Of a stretch of 64,000 nt of DNA, positions 8,901 through 17,578 are shown in pieces. The notes under the pieces are model-generated. The model saw only the letters and a list, made by a program, of their open reading frames with translations, had not been told where the DNA came from and searched no databases. This stretch comes from JBBDIP01 sp040880305. Lineage in GTDB: Bacteria > Bacillota > Sulfobacillia > Fermentithermobacillales > Fermentithermobacillaceae. The position numbers and the translations under genes are program-made. The stretch is taken from positions 30,964-94,963 of the forward strand of contig JBBDIP010000043.1 in the NCBI GenBank assembly GCA_040880305.1, written 5' to 3'. Position 1 is the stretch's first letter; the number at the start of each line of letters is the position of its first letter.

Positions 8901-9807
8901 GGACGTCAGTAGCAACGGCCGGCGGGGGGTACCCGAAATCATCCACGAAGTGAGAGCAAAGACCCTTCTTCAGACTCATCGGGGTCAGGGATGGTTTGGC
9001 GCTGACTACAACATGAACATCTACCGCGGTTGCCAGCACCGCTGCATCTACTGCGATTCCCGCAGCGAGTGCTACCAGATCGAGAACTTCGACGACATTC
9101 TGGTGAAGACAAACGCGGTTGACCTGCTGGAATCGGAGATCAGCCGTAAGCGTTCCAGGGGCGTCGTGGGCTCGGGCTCTATGAGCGACCCATACACGCC
9201 CGTCGAGGCTGACTACAAGCTTACACGCAGTGCTCTGGAGGTAATTGCCAATCACGGGTTCTCGGTTCATATGGTCACCAAGAGCGACATGGTTACCAGG
9301 GACATTGATATCCTGAAGCGCATGGACTGGCGTCGTCCTTCTGTGGCGTTCACGCTGACCACTGTTGACGATGAACTGGCCCGAATACTTGAGCCCGGCG
9401 CGCCGTCTCCGAGTCGTCGACTGGCGGCCATGGCCGAACTGGCCGCAGCCGGAGTCTGCGTGGGGGTCACGCTGATGCCGGTCCTCCCGTTCATTGAGGA
9501 TACGGATGAAGGAATTCTGGGGATAGTCGAAGCTGCGGTCAACCACGGTGGGGAGTTCATCTACCCGGCCTTCGGGGTGACCCTCCGCGATCGCCAGCGC
9601 GGCTACTACTTTCGGAAGCTGGACGAGAGTTTCCCCGGCCTAAGCGTCAAGTACCGGGAGACCTACGGCGATGCGTACCAGTGCATGGTCCCCGGACACC
9701 GGCATCTTCTTAGCTTGCTTCAAAAACGTTGCGCTGAGCTCCGGTTGGCATTTGAGATGGACGAAATCGTCAACCTGATGCCATTTCGGCACGCGACCCT
9801 GTTCTGA
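8863..9807 (+). CDS. SPL-family radical SAM protein
   Basis: The protein has the radical SAM cluster motif CQHRCIYC, giving a C57-x3-C61-x2-C64 set that ligates a [4Fe-4S] cluster and SAM. It is embedded in MNIYRGC and CDSRSECYQIENFD, which are typical of the spore photoproduct lyase-like (SPL/Rv2578c) family. SMSDPYTPVE and TKSDMVTRDIDIL fit the barrel. ATG 8863 overlaps the upstream S41 gene by 38 bases. Family members normally begin only a few residues before RAKTLL, so GTG 8950 is an equally good start. A decayed copy of its first codons is found near 15290. The substrate is uncertain; DNA lesion repair is not proven. Confidence 0.83.
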   Translation: MLCSEDAWLKTSKDVSSNGRRGVPEIIHEVRAKTLLQTHRGQGWFGADYNMNIYRGCQHRCIYCDSRSECYQIENFDDILVKTNAVDLLESEISRKRSRGVVGSGSMSDPYTPVEADYKLTRSALEVIANHGFSVHMVTKSDMVTRDIDILKRMDWRRPSVAFTLTTVDDELARILEPGAPSPSRRLAAMAELAAAGVCVGVTLMPVLPFIEDTDEGILGIVEAAVNHGGEFIYPAFGVTLRDRQRGYYFRKLDESFPGLSVKYRETYGDAYQCMVPGHRHLLSLLQKRCAELRLAFEMDEIVNLMPFRHATLF

Positions 9808-9931
9808 CTTGATCTGTAACATCCCTGCTCAAAACGGACTCAGTTCATGGGAAGGCAGGGCCCCATCGACGTATCTGGCCTGCCTCCCGTGCGTGGGCTG
9901 GACCCCCAACCCGAAAGGAGGATCCTCGCGG

Positions 9932-12184
9932 ATGAGCGTCTGGAGCAAGCATAGGATACTCGGAAAGCACCTCGCGTTGGCCATCTCATTGTGGCTGCTG
10001 GTTGTACTCGCCGCATCGTGCTCGCCAAGCCTGGCACCTCTGCCGCTTACTACAGAGCAGCGTCTTGAGGATTTTCGCTACCTATCCGAAATCCTTGTAG
10101 ACGGCTATCCGTACCTGGAGGTCAGCAAGAGGATGACAGGCTACGACTTGGCGGCCCACATACCCAAGTTTGAGGCGGAGATAGGGGCAGCAAGCAGCGA
10201 TGAGGAGTTCGCCAAGGCCACTACTCGCGTCCTGAGGCTGCTCAACAACGGTCACACGGGGATTATGTCGGGGTCGGCGATATCGCGCTATTCTCTTTTC
10301 ATGAAGGCGTGGAGCAGTCAGGCCGGGAAGACCACTGGAGAGAGGGCGGACTACTGGTACGATCTGAGCGGTGCACCCGCTGGCCAACCGGGATTTCCAA
10401 GAACGGCCATCCACGCTGTGTACGCAGTCGGGCAGTACGTAGTAGTAGGAACAGCACCTGATGCCAACCTTAGCTCCATTGTGCCTCCTGGCTCCGTGGT
10501 GACCGCGGTCGATGGGACTCCTGTGAACGAGTGCGTGCGAGAGCTGCTGGGAGAGACTTATCTTCGATATGACCCGCTGAGAAAGACACTGTACCAGCCC
10601 ATGCTGACTGCCTTCGGCGCATCCGGGCCTCATGTCAGTACGGGGAGTTCCGGCTACGATACCGTCGTTGTCACCATCCGATCCCGCGAAGGGGAACTGG
10701 TTGACGTTACGGCGCCGCGAAAGGTAAACGCGTGGGACTCCCACTACTCCTGGCCGCCCAGATACCTCCCGAGCCAAGACAGCGTCACCAGCGCAAGCGG
10801 CAATCTCTACGTGACGATGCTGGAGGGAAGTGTCGCGTATGCCCAGATCCAAAGCATGCGGCAAGATTCAGGGGAGATCAAGAGCGACGTTGCGACCCTC
10901 AGGCAGTTCATGGAGGCCCACAACCCTGGTGCCCTGGTGCTTGACATCAGGGGGAACGGCGGCGGAAGCGACAACTACTGGCAGGCTATGGTCGCGATGC
11001 TGGCTTCCGGCACCGTCTCGTGCGCCAGTGGCGTAACTTGGCGGAACAGCCCGTTCATCCAGCCTTTCATGGCGGACAAGAGAGCGGATGCACTGCCCAC
11101 GGCCCCGATGTCGGATCTCCTCGCCGCGCAGGCCACTGGCGGAGACAGGCTTCCGCCCGAAATCCTAACTCACGCGTTCGCGGAGCCGAGGGTCTGGATA
11201 CGCAAGGCGGAGCCCGATAATAGCATCAACTACCAGGGAAAAGTCTTCCTCCTGGTGGACGGCTATGTGTACTCTTCAGCCGAGTCCTTCGCGGCATTCT
11301 GCAAGGGAAGCAAATGGGCGACGGTAGTTGGTTCGTACACTGGCGGAGATGGGATCGGCTATGACCCAGCGATTGTCGTCCTGCCTAATAGCGGGATGGC
11401 GATACGCTTCCCGAGCGACATGGGGCTGAACCCCGATTGGTCCGCCAACGAGGAGTTCCACACCCGCCCTGATATGCTAGCGGAATGGGCCCCGGACGAC
11501 ATCCTGGGATATGCGGCGACATCGGGACGGCCTGCCCGTCCGGATCCGGCATGGGATCCCCAGTTGAGGGCCGCGCTATCCTTCGGGAATGTTAGTCCCA
11601 ACGAGGCTTTGTCGCTCGAAGCAAAGATTGAGGCAGGGCTAAGCGATCCGGATCCGCTGTTACATCAGGCGTGGTCGATGATACACGGGGACATTGAGCG
11701 AAACGAGGAAACCTCCAGGCAGATATTCGCGGACAAGGGTACGAGATTCACCGATGCAGAGATAACAACGCTCGCGTTGACTGACAGCTTCGACAGCATT
11801 CACGAGGACGCGGTCATTGAGGTCTATCTGCTGCAGTATCGTATGCTTCCCGAGGACATGTCGAAGATAATGCTCGCCGGAGGAATGAAAGCCCGGGACG
11901 GCTGGTTGCTTAGCGTGGGCAGCATGGGAAATCCGCACCTCGTGGCAGAGGATGTTGACGGAGAGATAGCATATGTCGGAACGATCCATCCGGAGGGCGA
12001 GGGTCAAGGGGTACTTGACGCGACGTTGGAGCTTCTGTACAGACTTGGAGCGCAGGACAGCGCCTCTGTCGCCACCTCGCCCATCGAGATAAATAGAGTT
12101 TACGCAGTGCCGAATCCTGATTTGACGCCACGGGAAGCCGCAGAGCTGCTCACGGGAGGTGTGGTCCATGCAATCGCCAGATGA
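9932..12184 (+). CDS. S41-family lipoprotein peptidase with extra C-terminal domain
   Basis: ATG 9932 follows AAAGGAGG (9914-9921) and opens a lipoprotein signal peptide with the lipobox LAASC, so the protein is probably anchored outside the membrane. Residues 30-540 match the S41 paralogues: NNGHTGI, LDIRGNGGGSDNYW, and the nucleophile region Y447-S-S-A-E451 followed by VVGSYTGGDGIGY. The lysine of CtpA-type S41 enzymes is replaced by glycine, as in IRBP/tricorn-like members. At 750 residues it is about 200 longer than its neighbours. The added segment (from about residue 560) contains WLLSVGSMGNPHLVAEDVDG and is not recognised. The 3' end overlaps mntA by 17 bases. Confidence 0.85.
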   Translation: MSVWSKHRILGKHLALAISLWLLVVLAASCSPSLAPLPLTTEQRLEDFRYLSEILVDGYPYLEVSKRMTGYDLAAHIPKFEAEIGAASSDEEFAKATTRVLRLLNNGHTGIMSGSAISRYSLFMKAWSSQAGKTTGERADYWYDLSGAPAGQPGFPRTAIHAVYAVGQYVVVGTAPDANLSSIVPPGSVVTAVDGTPVNECVRELLGETYLRYDPLRKTLYQPMLTAFGASGPHVSTGSSGYDTVVVTIRSREGELVDVTAPRKVNAWDSHYSWPPRYLPSQDSVTSASGNLYVTMLEGSVAYAQIQSMRQDSGEIKSDVATLRQFMEAHNPGALVLDIRGNGGGSDNYWQAMVAMLASGTVSCASGVTWRNSPFIQPFMADKRADALPTAPMSDLLAAQATGGDRLPPEILTHAFAEPRVWIRKAEPDNSINYQGKVFLLVDGYVYSSAESFAAFCKGSKWATVVGSYTGGDGIGYDPAIVVLPNSGMAIRFPSDMGLNPDWSANEEFHTRPDMLAEWAPDDILGYAATSGRPARPDPAWDPQLRAALSFGNVSPNEALSLEAKIEAGLSDPDPLLHQAWSMIHGDIERNEETSRQIFADKGTRFTDAEITTLALTDSFDSIHEDAVIEVYLLQYRMLPEDMSKIMLAGGMKARDGWLLSVGSMGNPHLVAEDVDGEIAYVGTIHPEGEGQGVLDATLELLYRLGAQDSASVATSPIEINRVYAVPNPDLTPREAAELLTGGVVHAIAR

Positions 12185-12614
12185 TGCCTCATGCAAGGGC
12201 ATGAGTATTTCCGTCGAGTCCCTGCGAGAACATCTGGAGTCAGACCAGGCCATTGACATGGCCTTCCTTTTCGGTTCTGTCGCCAAGGGCACGGACACCA
12301 AACGCTCTGATATCGATGTAGCAGTACATTTCAGCGGCCCCTATGGCACTGACGATGTGTTCCGCCTGGCAGGCGAGCTCGAACGGCTGCTTAGTCGGGA
12401 CGTCGACTTGATTGTGCTCAACTCCGCTCCTGCCAGCCTTGCATGGACAGCAATAAGGGGTGTTCGCCTTTTCGTCCGCAACCAAGGGGCTTATGTCCAG
12501 TACATGCTGGATGTCTCTCGTGAGGCGGAGGATTTTGGCCACTTTGCATCGGATCTATGGAAGATGAGGCGCAAGCGAAGAGCCGAAGCGGAGGCCACAG
12601 CTCATGGACACTGA
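12168..12614 (+). CDS. mntA: MntA-type nucleotidyltransferase antitoxin
   Basis: This 148-residue protein shows the minimal nucleotidyltransferase signature GSVAKGTDTKRSDID, a perfect GS-x10-D-x-D, with the third acidic strand VDLIVL about 45 residues later. In known MntA-HepT modules, MntA adds AMP units to a tyrosine of the HEPN toxin and silences it. ATG 12168 is preferred because GGGAGG (12154-12159) lies eight bases upstream; GTG 12159 lies on the Shine-Dalgarno itself. It overlaps hepT by 11 bases and the S41 gene by 17, so it probably rides on the peptidase transcript. Confidence 0.88.
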   Translation: MQSPDDASCKGMSISVESLREHLESDQAIDMAFLFGSVAKGTDTKRSDIDVAVHFSGPYGTDDVFRLAGELERLLSRDVDLIVLNSAPASLAWTAIRGVRLFVRNQGAYVQYMLDVSREAEDFGHFASDLWKMRRKRRAEAEATAHGH

Positions 12615-13035
12615 TGTGAAGGGCAGCATCGTCAAGCGGATCGAGTTCGCAAGGTCTGAACTCAATGATCTGTCGGAGTACGCATCGATGGATTATGCTG
12701 CCTATGGTCAAGATCGCGTTCAGCGTCGTAACGTGGAGCGGATTGTAGAGAACATCGCCAACGCAGCGTTCGATATTGGCAAGATGATCCTGTCTACTCT
12801 CGACACTCCAATGCCTGAGTCCTATAGAGGCGTTTTCATCAGGCTAGGGGAGATTCAACTTAGCGACGCCCAACTTGTTGAGTCCCTGATTGCAGTATCA
12901 CAGCTCCGGAATGTCCTGGCTCACCAGTATCGTGACATCACGTGGGACTACATCAAGCGGTTCATTGCGGAGGACGCCAAGTCCCTCGGACGATTCCTTG
13001 GGATCGCTGACGAATGGGTCGCCGCTCAAACATGA
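12604..13035 (+). CDS. hepT: HepT-type HEPN toxin (DUF86 family)
   Basis: The 143-residue, mainly helical protein has the HEPN RNase motif RNVLAHQY (R-x4-H-x-Y), with the histidine and arginine that cut RNA and the tyrosine that MntA modifies. RNVERIVENIANAAFDIGKMIL is the conserved first helix of the DUF86 group. It partners the overlapping mntA immediately upstream, in the antitoxin-first order usual for this type VII system. The active-site residues are intact, so it looks functional. The module sits between two S41 peptidase genes in a region with duplications. Confidence 0.9.
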   Translation: MDTDVKGSIVKRIEFARSELNDLSEYASMDYAAYGQDRVQRRNVERIVENIANAAFDIGKMILSTLDTPMPESYRGVFIRLGEIQLSDAQLVESLIAVSQLRNVLAHQYRDITWDYIKRFIAEDAKSLGRFLGIADEWVAAQT

Positions 13036-13066
13036 TGCTACTGTTGGATTGGCGAGCGAGAAGGAT

Positions 13067-14695
13067 CTAGTCCCCCGACGCCAGTTCAAGGCATCTCCTT
13101 AGTGCTGCGTCGTAGGTCGGGTCGGGCTGCGATACGGCTCCGGAAGCCCACTTGGACATGTACACGAGGATGTCATCGAGGTTCTGCTCCACGAACACGT
13201 GGGGCAAGGTGTGGCTTTCCTCGTTCGCGGTGAAATCGGGGTTCAGGCCCATGCCCAGTGGGAACCTCACCACCATCCCGCTATTTGGCAGGACGACCTC
13301 CGCCGGAGTGAAGCCAATGCCGTCACCGCCCGTCCATGTCCCGACGACGGTCGCGAAGCCTGACGCCTTGCAGAAGGCCGTGAAACCTTCGGCGGCGGAG
13401 TAGGAACGGTCGTCTACCAGCAGAAAGATACGGCCCCGGTAATTGACCGAGTCTCGGGGGGTGGCCCCTACCGTCAAGACGCGGGGGTTCACGAAATCGC
13501 CGGTCATGACCTCAGGCGGGATGTTGCCCGCCAGTCCACTTCCGGCCTTCTCGACCAGGGCGGTCTTTGAGAGTACCTTCAGAGGCATCAGAGCCATCTT
13601 GGCCTGCACAAACGGCTGAACGTAGTCCCCCGACCTCCACGTGAGGTAGAAGTCGCAGTCAACTGGCCCGGGAGTCAGCTGGCCGACGATATCCTGTTCC
13701 CAGTAAGAGCTCAGTCCTCCGCCGTTCCCGCGTATGTCGATAATGAGGGCTGGAAGGTGCCGGATCGATTCAAAGAACCTGCGGAGTACAGGGGCCTCAG
13801 TGCGGTCCAGCAGGCTGGCGATCCTAATATAGCCCACATTGCCGCCAGCCAAGATGTCGGTGTACAGGTTCGGAGTGGGCGAACCGGGATCCGCGTACTT
13901 CGGGGGCCAGGGGTAGGTGGCGTCCCACGTTCTACTGGCGTAAGGGACTTGGGCTTCGATGACTGCTCCTTGTGCGTCCCGCAGAGTCACGCTGAGCGAC
14001 TCCTCTTCGGTCGGCAACACCAACTCGCGCTGGTATAGGCATTTCTGCGTCGGATCGTAAAGCACCCGGTACGGGTGGACCGAACCCCGTTGGGCCGCAA
14101 CGTACTCCCTGACAGGGCGGTCCTCTACCCGCAGCACTGTCATGCCTACCTGGACGTAGCTCTGAATGGCCTGTTCCGGTGCGACCCTTACAACCACATA
14201 CTGCCCTCCGTTGTAGATTGCGAGGAACGGAGGGTACTTGCCCTGTGACGCGACACTCGCTGGCGGATAGCAGAGACTGTACCAGTAGTTCATGCGGGCC
14301 TCGCTCGTCAAGCGGGCCACGTCCTTCCAGGGCTTTTCGTTCCAGCCCGCCGTGCTTTGAACGCTTGCCGCCGGCAGGACGTTCGTGTGGCCGTTGTTGA
14401 CCTGTCTGAGCATCCAGGCAATGGCCTGGGCGAAGCTCGCATCGTCCGCACTCTCTCTGATCGCCTGCTCGAACTCACCTTCGTGGGAAAGCCAATCATA
14501 CCCCTCGTTTCTGGCCTTAAGAGCCAGGTAGGGATGGTTGTCTTTGAGGATGCCGAACAGGAAATTGAAGTCCTCCAGCTTCTGCTCTGTAGTCAGATCC
14601 TGCCAGTTGGGAGAGCATCCCGAGAGGAGCCCTGCCAGGAGCAGGGCGAAGAGGGTCAACAGCACTGCTCGGTAGGAGAACGACCTCTTTCTCAC
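13067..14695 (-). CDS. S41-family lipoprotein peptidase
   Basis: This intact 542-residue paralogue starts with MRKRSFSYRAVLL and a lipobox LLSGC, indicating export and lipid anchoring. The order of landmarks is the same as in the genes at 7310 and 9932: LTTEQKLEDF, NNGHTNV, IDIRGNGGGLSSYW, the nucleophile region SYSAAEGF, then VVGTWTGGDGIGF. The CtpA-type lysine is absent, pointing to the IRBP/tricorn-like branch of S41. It lies convergent to hepT with 31 bases between the stops, and has no close neighbour upstream on its own strand, so it is probably monocistronic. The physiological substrate is unknown. Confidence 0.88.
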   Translation of the reverse strand: MRKRSFSYRAVLLTLFALLLAGLLSGCSPNWQDLTTEQKLEDFNFLFGILKDNHPYLALKARNEGYDWLSHEGEFEQAIRESADDASFAQAIAWMLRQVNNGHTNVLPAASVQSTAGWNEKPWKDVARLTSEARMNYWYSLCYPPASVASQGKYPPFLAIYNGGQYVVVRVAPEQAIQSYVQVGMTVLRVEDRPVREYVAAQRGSVHPYRVLYDPTQKCLYQRELVLPTEEESLSVTLRDAQGAVIEAQVPYASRTWDATYPWPPKYADPGSPTPNLYTDILAGGNVGYIRIASLLDRTEAPVLRRFFESIRHLPALIIDIRGNGGGLSSYWEQDIVGQLTPGPVDCDFYLTWRSGDYVQPFVQAKMALMPLKVLSKTALVEKAGSGLAGNIPPEVMTGDFVNPRVLTVGATPRDSVNYRGRIFLLVDDRSYSAAEGFTAFCKASGFATVVGTWTGGDGIGFTPAEVVLPNSGMVVRFPLGMGLNPDFTANEESHTLPHVFVEQNLDDILVYMSKWASGAVSQPDPTYDAALRRCLELASGD

Positions 14696-14929
14696 ATCGG
14701 TCCCCCTTCCCCTGGATCAAAAGGTGACTACTAGCTGGCCAGTGCTTTGTCCTTCTGACTGTCTGTGGCTTTTGTCGAACTAGTTGCTTTGCTGGGTAGA
14801 AAGGAAACCATATCCAGGGGTCGAAACTGACTCCAGGAGGATACCATCGGCTTCGGCGCCAGAGAAGGCACCGAACGCCTTCCTGCTCAACGGAGTGGGG
14901 GGCAAGACTCGGGCGACGACACAGACACC

Positions 14930-15226
14930 GGCAACTTCCATACTGCCATCGTTGAAGGTAAAGCGGGGTACATACGCATACGGCAGATGCTCCCCAATCC
15001 CGATAAGGATATGGATGTTCTCAAGGAGTTCATGGCGACAGCGGGGTCTCTGCCTGCCCTCATAATTGACATCCGAGGCAAGGAAACTCATACAAAGCCC
15101 GACATCCTTGTCGAGATGACCGCTGCCGATCTTGTTACCTACATGAACGCAATCAGCAAGCGCTTGACTGGACCGGATCTCTCGTGGGATGTTGTGCTCA
15201 GAAAATGCCTGACGGAAGACAAGTAA
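14930..15226 (+). pseudogene. Remnant of an S41 peptidase gene with a large internal deletion
   Basis: The translated stretch GKAGYIRIRQMLPNPDKDM followed by LPALIIDIRG closely matches the frameshifted S41 gene at 7310-8900. It then jumps directly to THTKPDILVEM and continues to RKCLTEDK and a stop. About 165 codons of the catalytic half, including the nucleophile serine, are missing at the junction. No signal peptide or start site is recognisable upstream. It is a decayed duplicate most similar to the 7310 copy, not a functional gene. Confidence 0.82.
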
Positions 15227-15284
15227 GAACTGGGTGTTGAACGCCCACGATGACCCAAAGAGACACTTGTCAGTAGCATCCGCC

Positions 15285-15345
15285 GTGGGGGGTACCCGAT
15301 ATCATCCACGAAGTGAAAGCCAAGGCCCTTCTTCAGGCCCAGCGG
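15285..15345 (+). pseudogene. Remnant of the SPL radical SAM gene N terminus
   Basis: The DNA around 15290-15340 repeats the beginning of the SPL gene: GGGGGGTACCCG, ATCATCCACGAAGTGA, and codons for HEVKAKALLQA match 8922-8980. It stops before the cluster-binding cysteines. Together with the S41 remnant just upstream it shows that the S41-SPL junction was copied as a unit and then decayed. Confidence 0.75.
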
Positions 15346-15392
15346 GCAAGAGAGCGATCCACATCGGCTGTAAACTGGGAAGGAGGATAGGC

Positions 15393-16067
15393 TTGAACCG
15401 GATGAACGGATGTCACGATTCGCAGGCGGATTCATATGACAAGCAGGTTCTGGCAGATCCCGGCGACTACATTCGAGAGAACTATTTTGGGATATTGGAC
15501 AGGGTAGCAGAGCTTATCCCGGTTGGTCGAAGCCTTCGGATTCTGGACATAGGGATAGGAACAGGGCTCCTAACAGAGCGAATGCCGCAGAAGATGGATC
15601 TCTACGGGATAGACATATCTCCCAAGATGATGGACAAAATCCGCGAAAAGGGCCTCCCAGTGCAACTGAAGGTAGGAAGTTTTCTAGACATTCCTTTCCC
15701 TGACAGCCATTTTGACAGAATTGTGTCGACCTTCGCTTTTCATCACCTTACGCCCGAAGAGAAGGAAAAGGCCTACGCTGAAATGCACAGAGTGCTGAAG
15801 CCCGATGGGTTCATCATCATCGGCGACTTCATGTTTGAGAGTGAAGCACAAGCCGACCGGCTGTCCCAGCGGTTTCGCAGCGAGGGGCGAACGGATATGC
15901 TTGAGGAATTCGAAGAGGAGTGTTTTACCTACATAGACAGTGCTACTGCGTCTCTGAGTCGCCTCGGATACAATGTTTGCTACGAAAGAGGTTCTACACT
16001 GTCCTGGATAATCAGGGCCACGTCCACGAACTCTCAGAAACACGATGGTCGGGGAGACAGGACTTGA
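15393..16067 (+). CDS. Class I SAM-dependent methyltransferase, possibly 3'-truncated
   Basis: The 224-residue protein has motif I ILDIGIGTGLLTERM, the acidic YGIDISPKM, the post-motif DIPFPDSHFDRIVS and HRVLKPDGFIIIGDF, all typical of UbiE/YdaC-like small-molecule methyltransferases. TTG 15393 is chosen because AAGGAGG (15380-15386) lies seven bases upstream. The last codons run 22 bases into the tRNA-Pro gene on the opposite strand, so the final residues (GRGDRT) are encoded by antisense tRNA sequence. The original 3' end may have been lost when this segment joined the tRNA locus. The substrate is unknown. Confidence 0.78.
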   Translation: MNRMNGCHDSQADSYDKQVLADPGDYIRENYFGILDRVAELIPVGRSLRILDIGIGTGLLTERMPQKMDLYGIDISPKMMDKIREKGLPVQLKVGSFLDIPFPDSHFDRIVSTFAFHHLTPEEKEKAYAEMHRVLKPDGFIIIGDFMFESEAQADRLSQRFRSEGRTDMLEEFEEECFTYIDSATASLSRLGYNVCYERGSTLSWIIRATSTNSQKHDGRGDRT

Positions 16068-16121
16068 ACCTGCGGCCTCGTGGTCCCAAACCACGCGCGC
16101 TGCCAACTGCGCCACTCCCCG
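16046..16121 (-). tRNA. tRNA-Pro (TGG anticodon)
   Basis: Read on the minus strand, this 76-base sequence folds into a complete cloverleaf: acceptor CGGGGAG pairs with CTCCCCG, the anticodon arm GTGGT-TTGGGAC-CAC exposes TGG, the T arm has GGTTCAAGTCC, and CCA is encoded at 16048-16046. The 3' end of the methyltransferase gene on the plus strand overlaps it. A promoter lies just upstream. Confidence 0.95.
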
Positions 16122-16133
16122 ACTCATACTCAC

Positions 16134-16162
16134 ATTATACGGTTTTGCAGGAGAAGGGCAAA
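16134..16162 (-). promoter_or_regulatory. Promoter of tRNA-Pro
   Basis: On the minus strand TTTGCC (16162-16157) and a perfect TATAAT (16139-16134) are separated by 17 bases, and the tRNA 5' end follows 12 bases after the -10 box. The site overlaps the leader of the divergent TldD gene. Confidence 0.75.
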
Positions 16163-16189
16163 CAGAGGATAAGAGGGGAGATGTTCTCC

Positions 16190-17578
16190 ATGGATCCCAT
16201 CCAGGACAGGCTGGCGCCTGTTCTGCACCAGTTGGTGCTAGACCTTGAACATAGGTTTCCATATGCATCCGCGCTGGTTAAGCGCAGCCGTACGCTCAGC
16301 GTTAGATCCTCGTCCAGTGAGGAACGGGTTGATGAGGTCGGGCCGACGGCGGGTGCGGTGTTTGCAGCGTGGAACGGTGAGCGCTTTTGCGAGGTAGCTA
16401 CGGGCGACCTGTCAGTGAACGGGCTTGCAGCTGCCGCCAAGGAGTTGGCGGGGAGGGCAGGCCGGGTGAAGGCCGGAGACGGCGCCCTCGAAGTCCCCAC
16501 CGGCCCGGCGACCAGCCTATCGTACCGGACTCCGCAGCAGATCGACCCCGATACTGTCTCTCTTGAACAGAAGGTGGATCTCTGCCGCAAGGGGCGCGAG
16601 CGCGCAGCCTCCCTGGACCCCAGGGTCGTCGAGGCGCAGTGCTCCTACACGGAGGATCACGTCGAGAGCCTGTTTGTAAGCCGGCTCTCTGAGATGTCCC
16701 AGAGGATAGGCCGCGTGACCTTCGGCTTTAACGACGTCTTCCGCGAAGGCGGGGTGGTCCGCTACGACGGCGAGGCCAACGGAGGCACCGGCGGCTTCGA
16801 ACTGGCGACCATTGACGAATCCCAGTGGAATGACGTGGCCTCGCGAATCCTCGGCCTGCTCAAGGCTACTCCTGTCGAGCCGGGGTACTACGGCGTTGTG
16901 GTATCCCCCAGCGCGGCCGGCTTGATCGCTCACGAGGCCTTCGGCCACGGGGTGGAGACCGACATGTTTCTGAAGGGCAGGGCCAAGTCCCGGGAGTACC
17001 TGGGGAAGGCGGTCGGCTCTCTGAAGGTGAACCTGTTCGACGACCCAACCTACCCTGGAGGATACGGCGCTTACGGTTTCGATGACGAAGGGCAGCCCGC
17101 ATCCAAAACTCAGATCCTGCGAAACGGCGTGTTCATCCAGGGTCTGACCGACCTGAATTCCGCGATGCGGCTTGGGATCCCGCGCACGGCTAACGGGCGC
17201 AGGCAGGATGTTAACAAGGCGTATCCCAGGATGACCAATACCTACTTTGGAACCGGCGAAGACCGGCTAGAAGATATGATCAGCAGTATCGATCGGGGCA
17301 TTTACCTGGGCCCGACGGAAAGTGGGATGGAGGACCCCAAGGACTGGGGAGTCCAGTGCATCCTCGCTTGGGGGCGCGTCATCGAGCACGGGAAGCTCAC
17401 TGACAAGTTCCACCCGCAGGTCGGCCTGACCGGGTACGTCCCCGACCTCCTCGGAAGCATCGACATGGTTGGACGGGATATCAAGTTGTACGGCGGAGGC
17501 TGCGGGAAGGGCTACAAGGAATTCGTCCGAGTGGGAATGGGTGGCCCTCACCTGAAGATGAAAGCGAGGTTGGGCTGA
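16190..17578 (+). CDS. tldD: TldD-family metallopeptidase
   Basis: The protein carries HEAFGH, the HExxxH zinc motif of TldD, about halfway along, followed by GAYGFDDEGQPASKTQIL and GIPRTANGRRQD, which are family hallmarks. TldD and PmbA/TldE form a heterodimeric peptidase that degrades unfolded peptides and matures some ribosomal peptides; the metal site is in TldD. ATG 16190 is nine bases after AGGGGAG; ATG 16181 is the alternative. The length of 462 residues fits the family. It ends in a TGATG overlap with its partner gene, so the two are translationally coupled. Confidence 0.9.
   Translation: MDPIQDRLAPVLHQLVLDLEHRFPYASALVKRSRTLSVRSSSSEERVDEVGPTAGAVFAAWNGERFCEVATGDLSVNGLAAAAKELAGRAGRVKAGDGALEVPTGPATSLSYRTPQQIDPDTVSLEQKVDLCRKGRERAASLDPRVVEAQCSYTEDHVESLFVSRLSEMSQRIGRVTFGFNDVFREGGVVRYDGEANGGTGGFELATIDESQWNDVASRILGLLKATPVEPGYYGVVVSPSAAGLIAHEAFGHGVETDMFLKGRAKSREYLGKAVGSLKVNLFDDPTYPGGYGAYGFDDEGQPASKTQILRNGVFIQGLTDLNSAMRLGIPRTANGRRQDVNKAYPRMTNTYFGTGEDRLEDMISSIDRGIYLGPTESGMEDPKDWGVQCILAWGRVIEHGKLTDKFHPQVGLTGYVPDLLGSIDMVGRDIKLYGGGCGKGYKEFVRVGMGGPHLKMKARLG

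Noticed and set aside
14784..15091. Open frames on both strands around the S41 remnant
   Set aside because: They have no ribosome sites and no homology; only the remnant frame matches known proteins.
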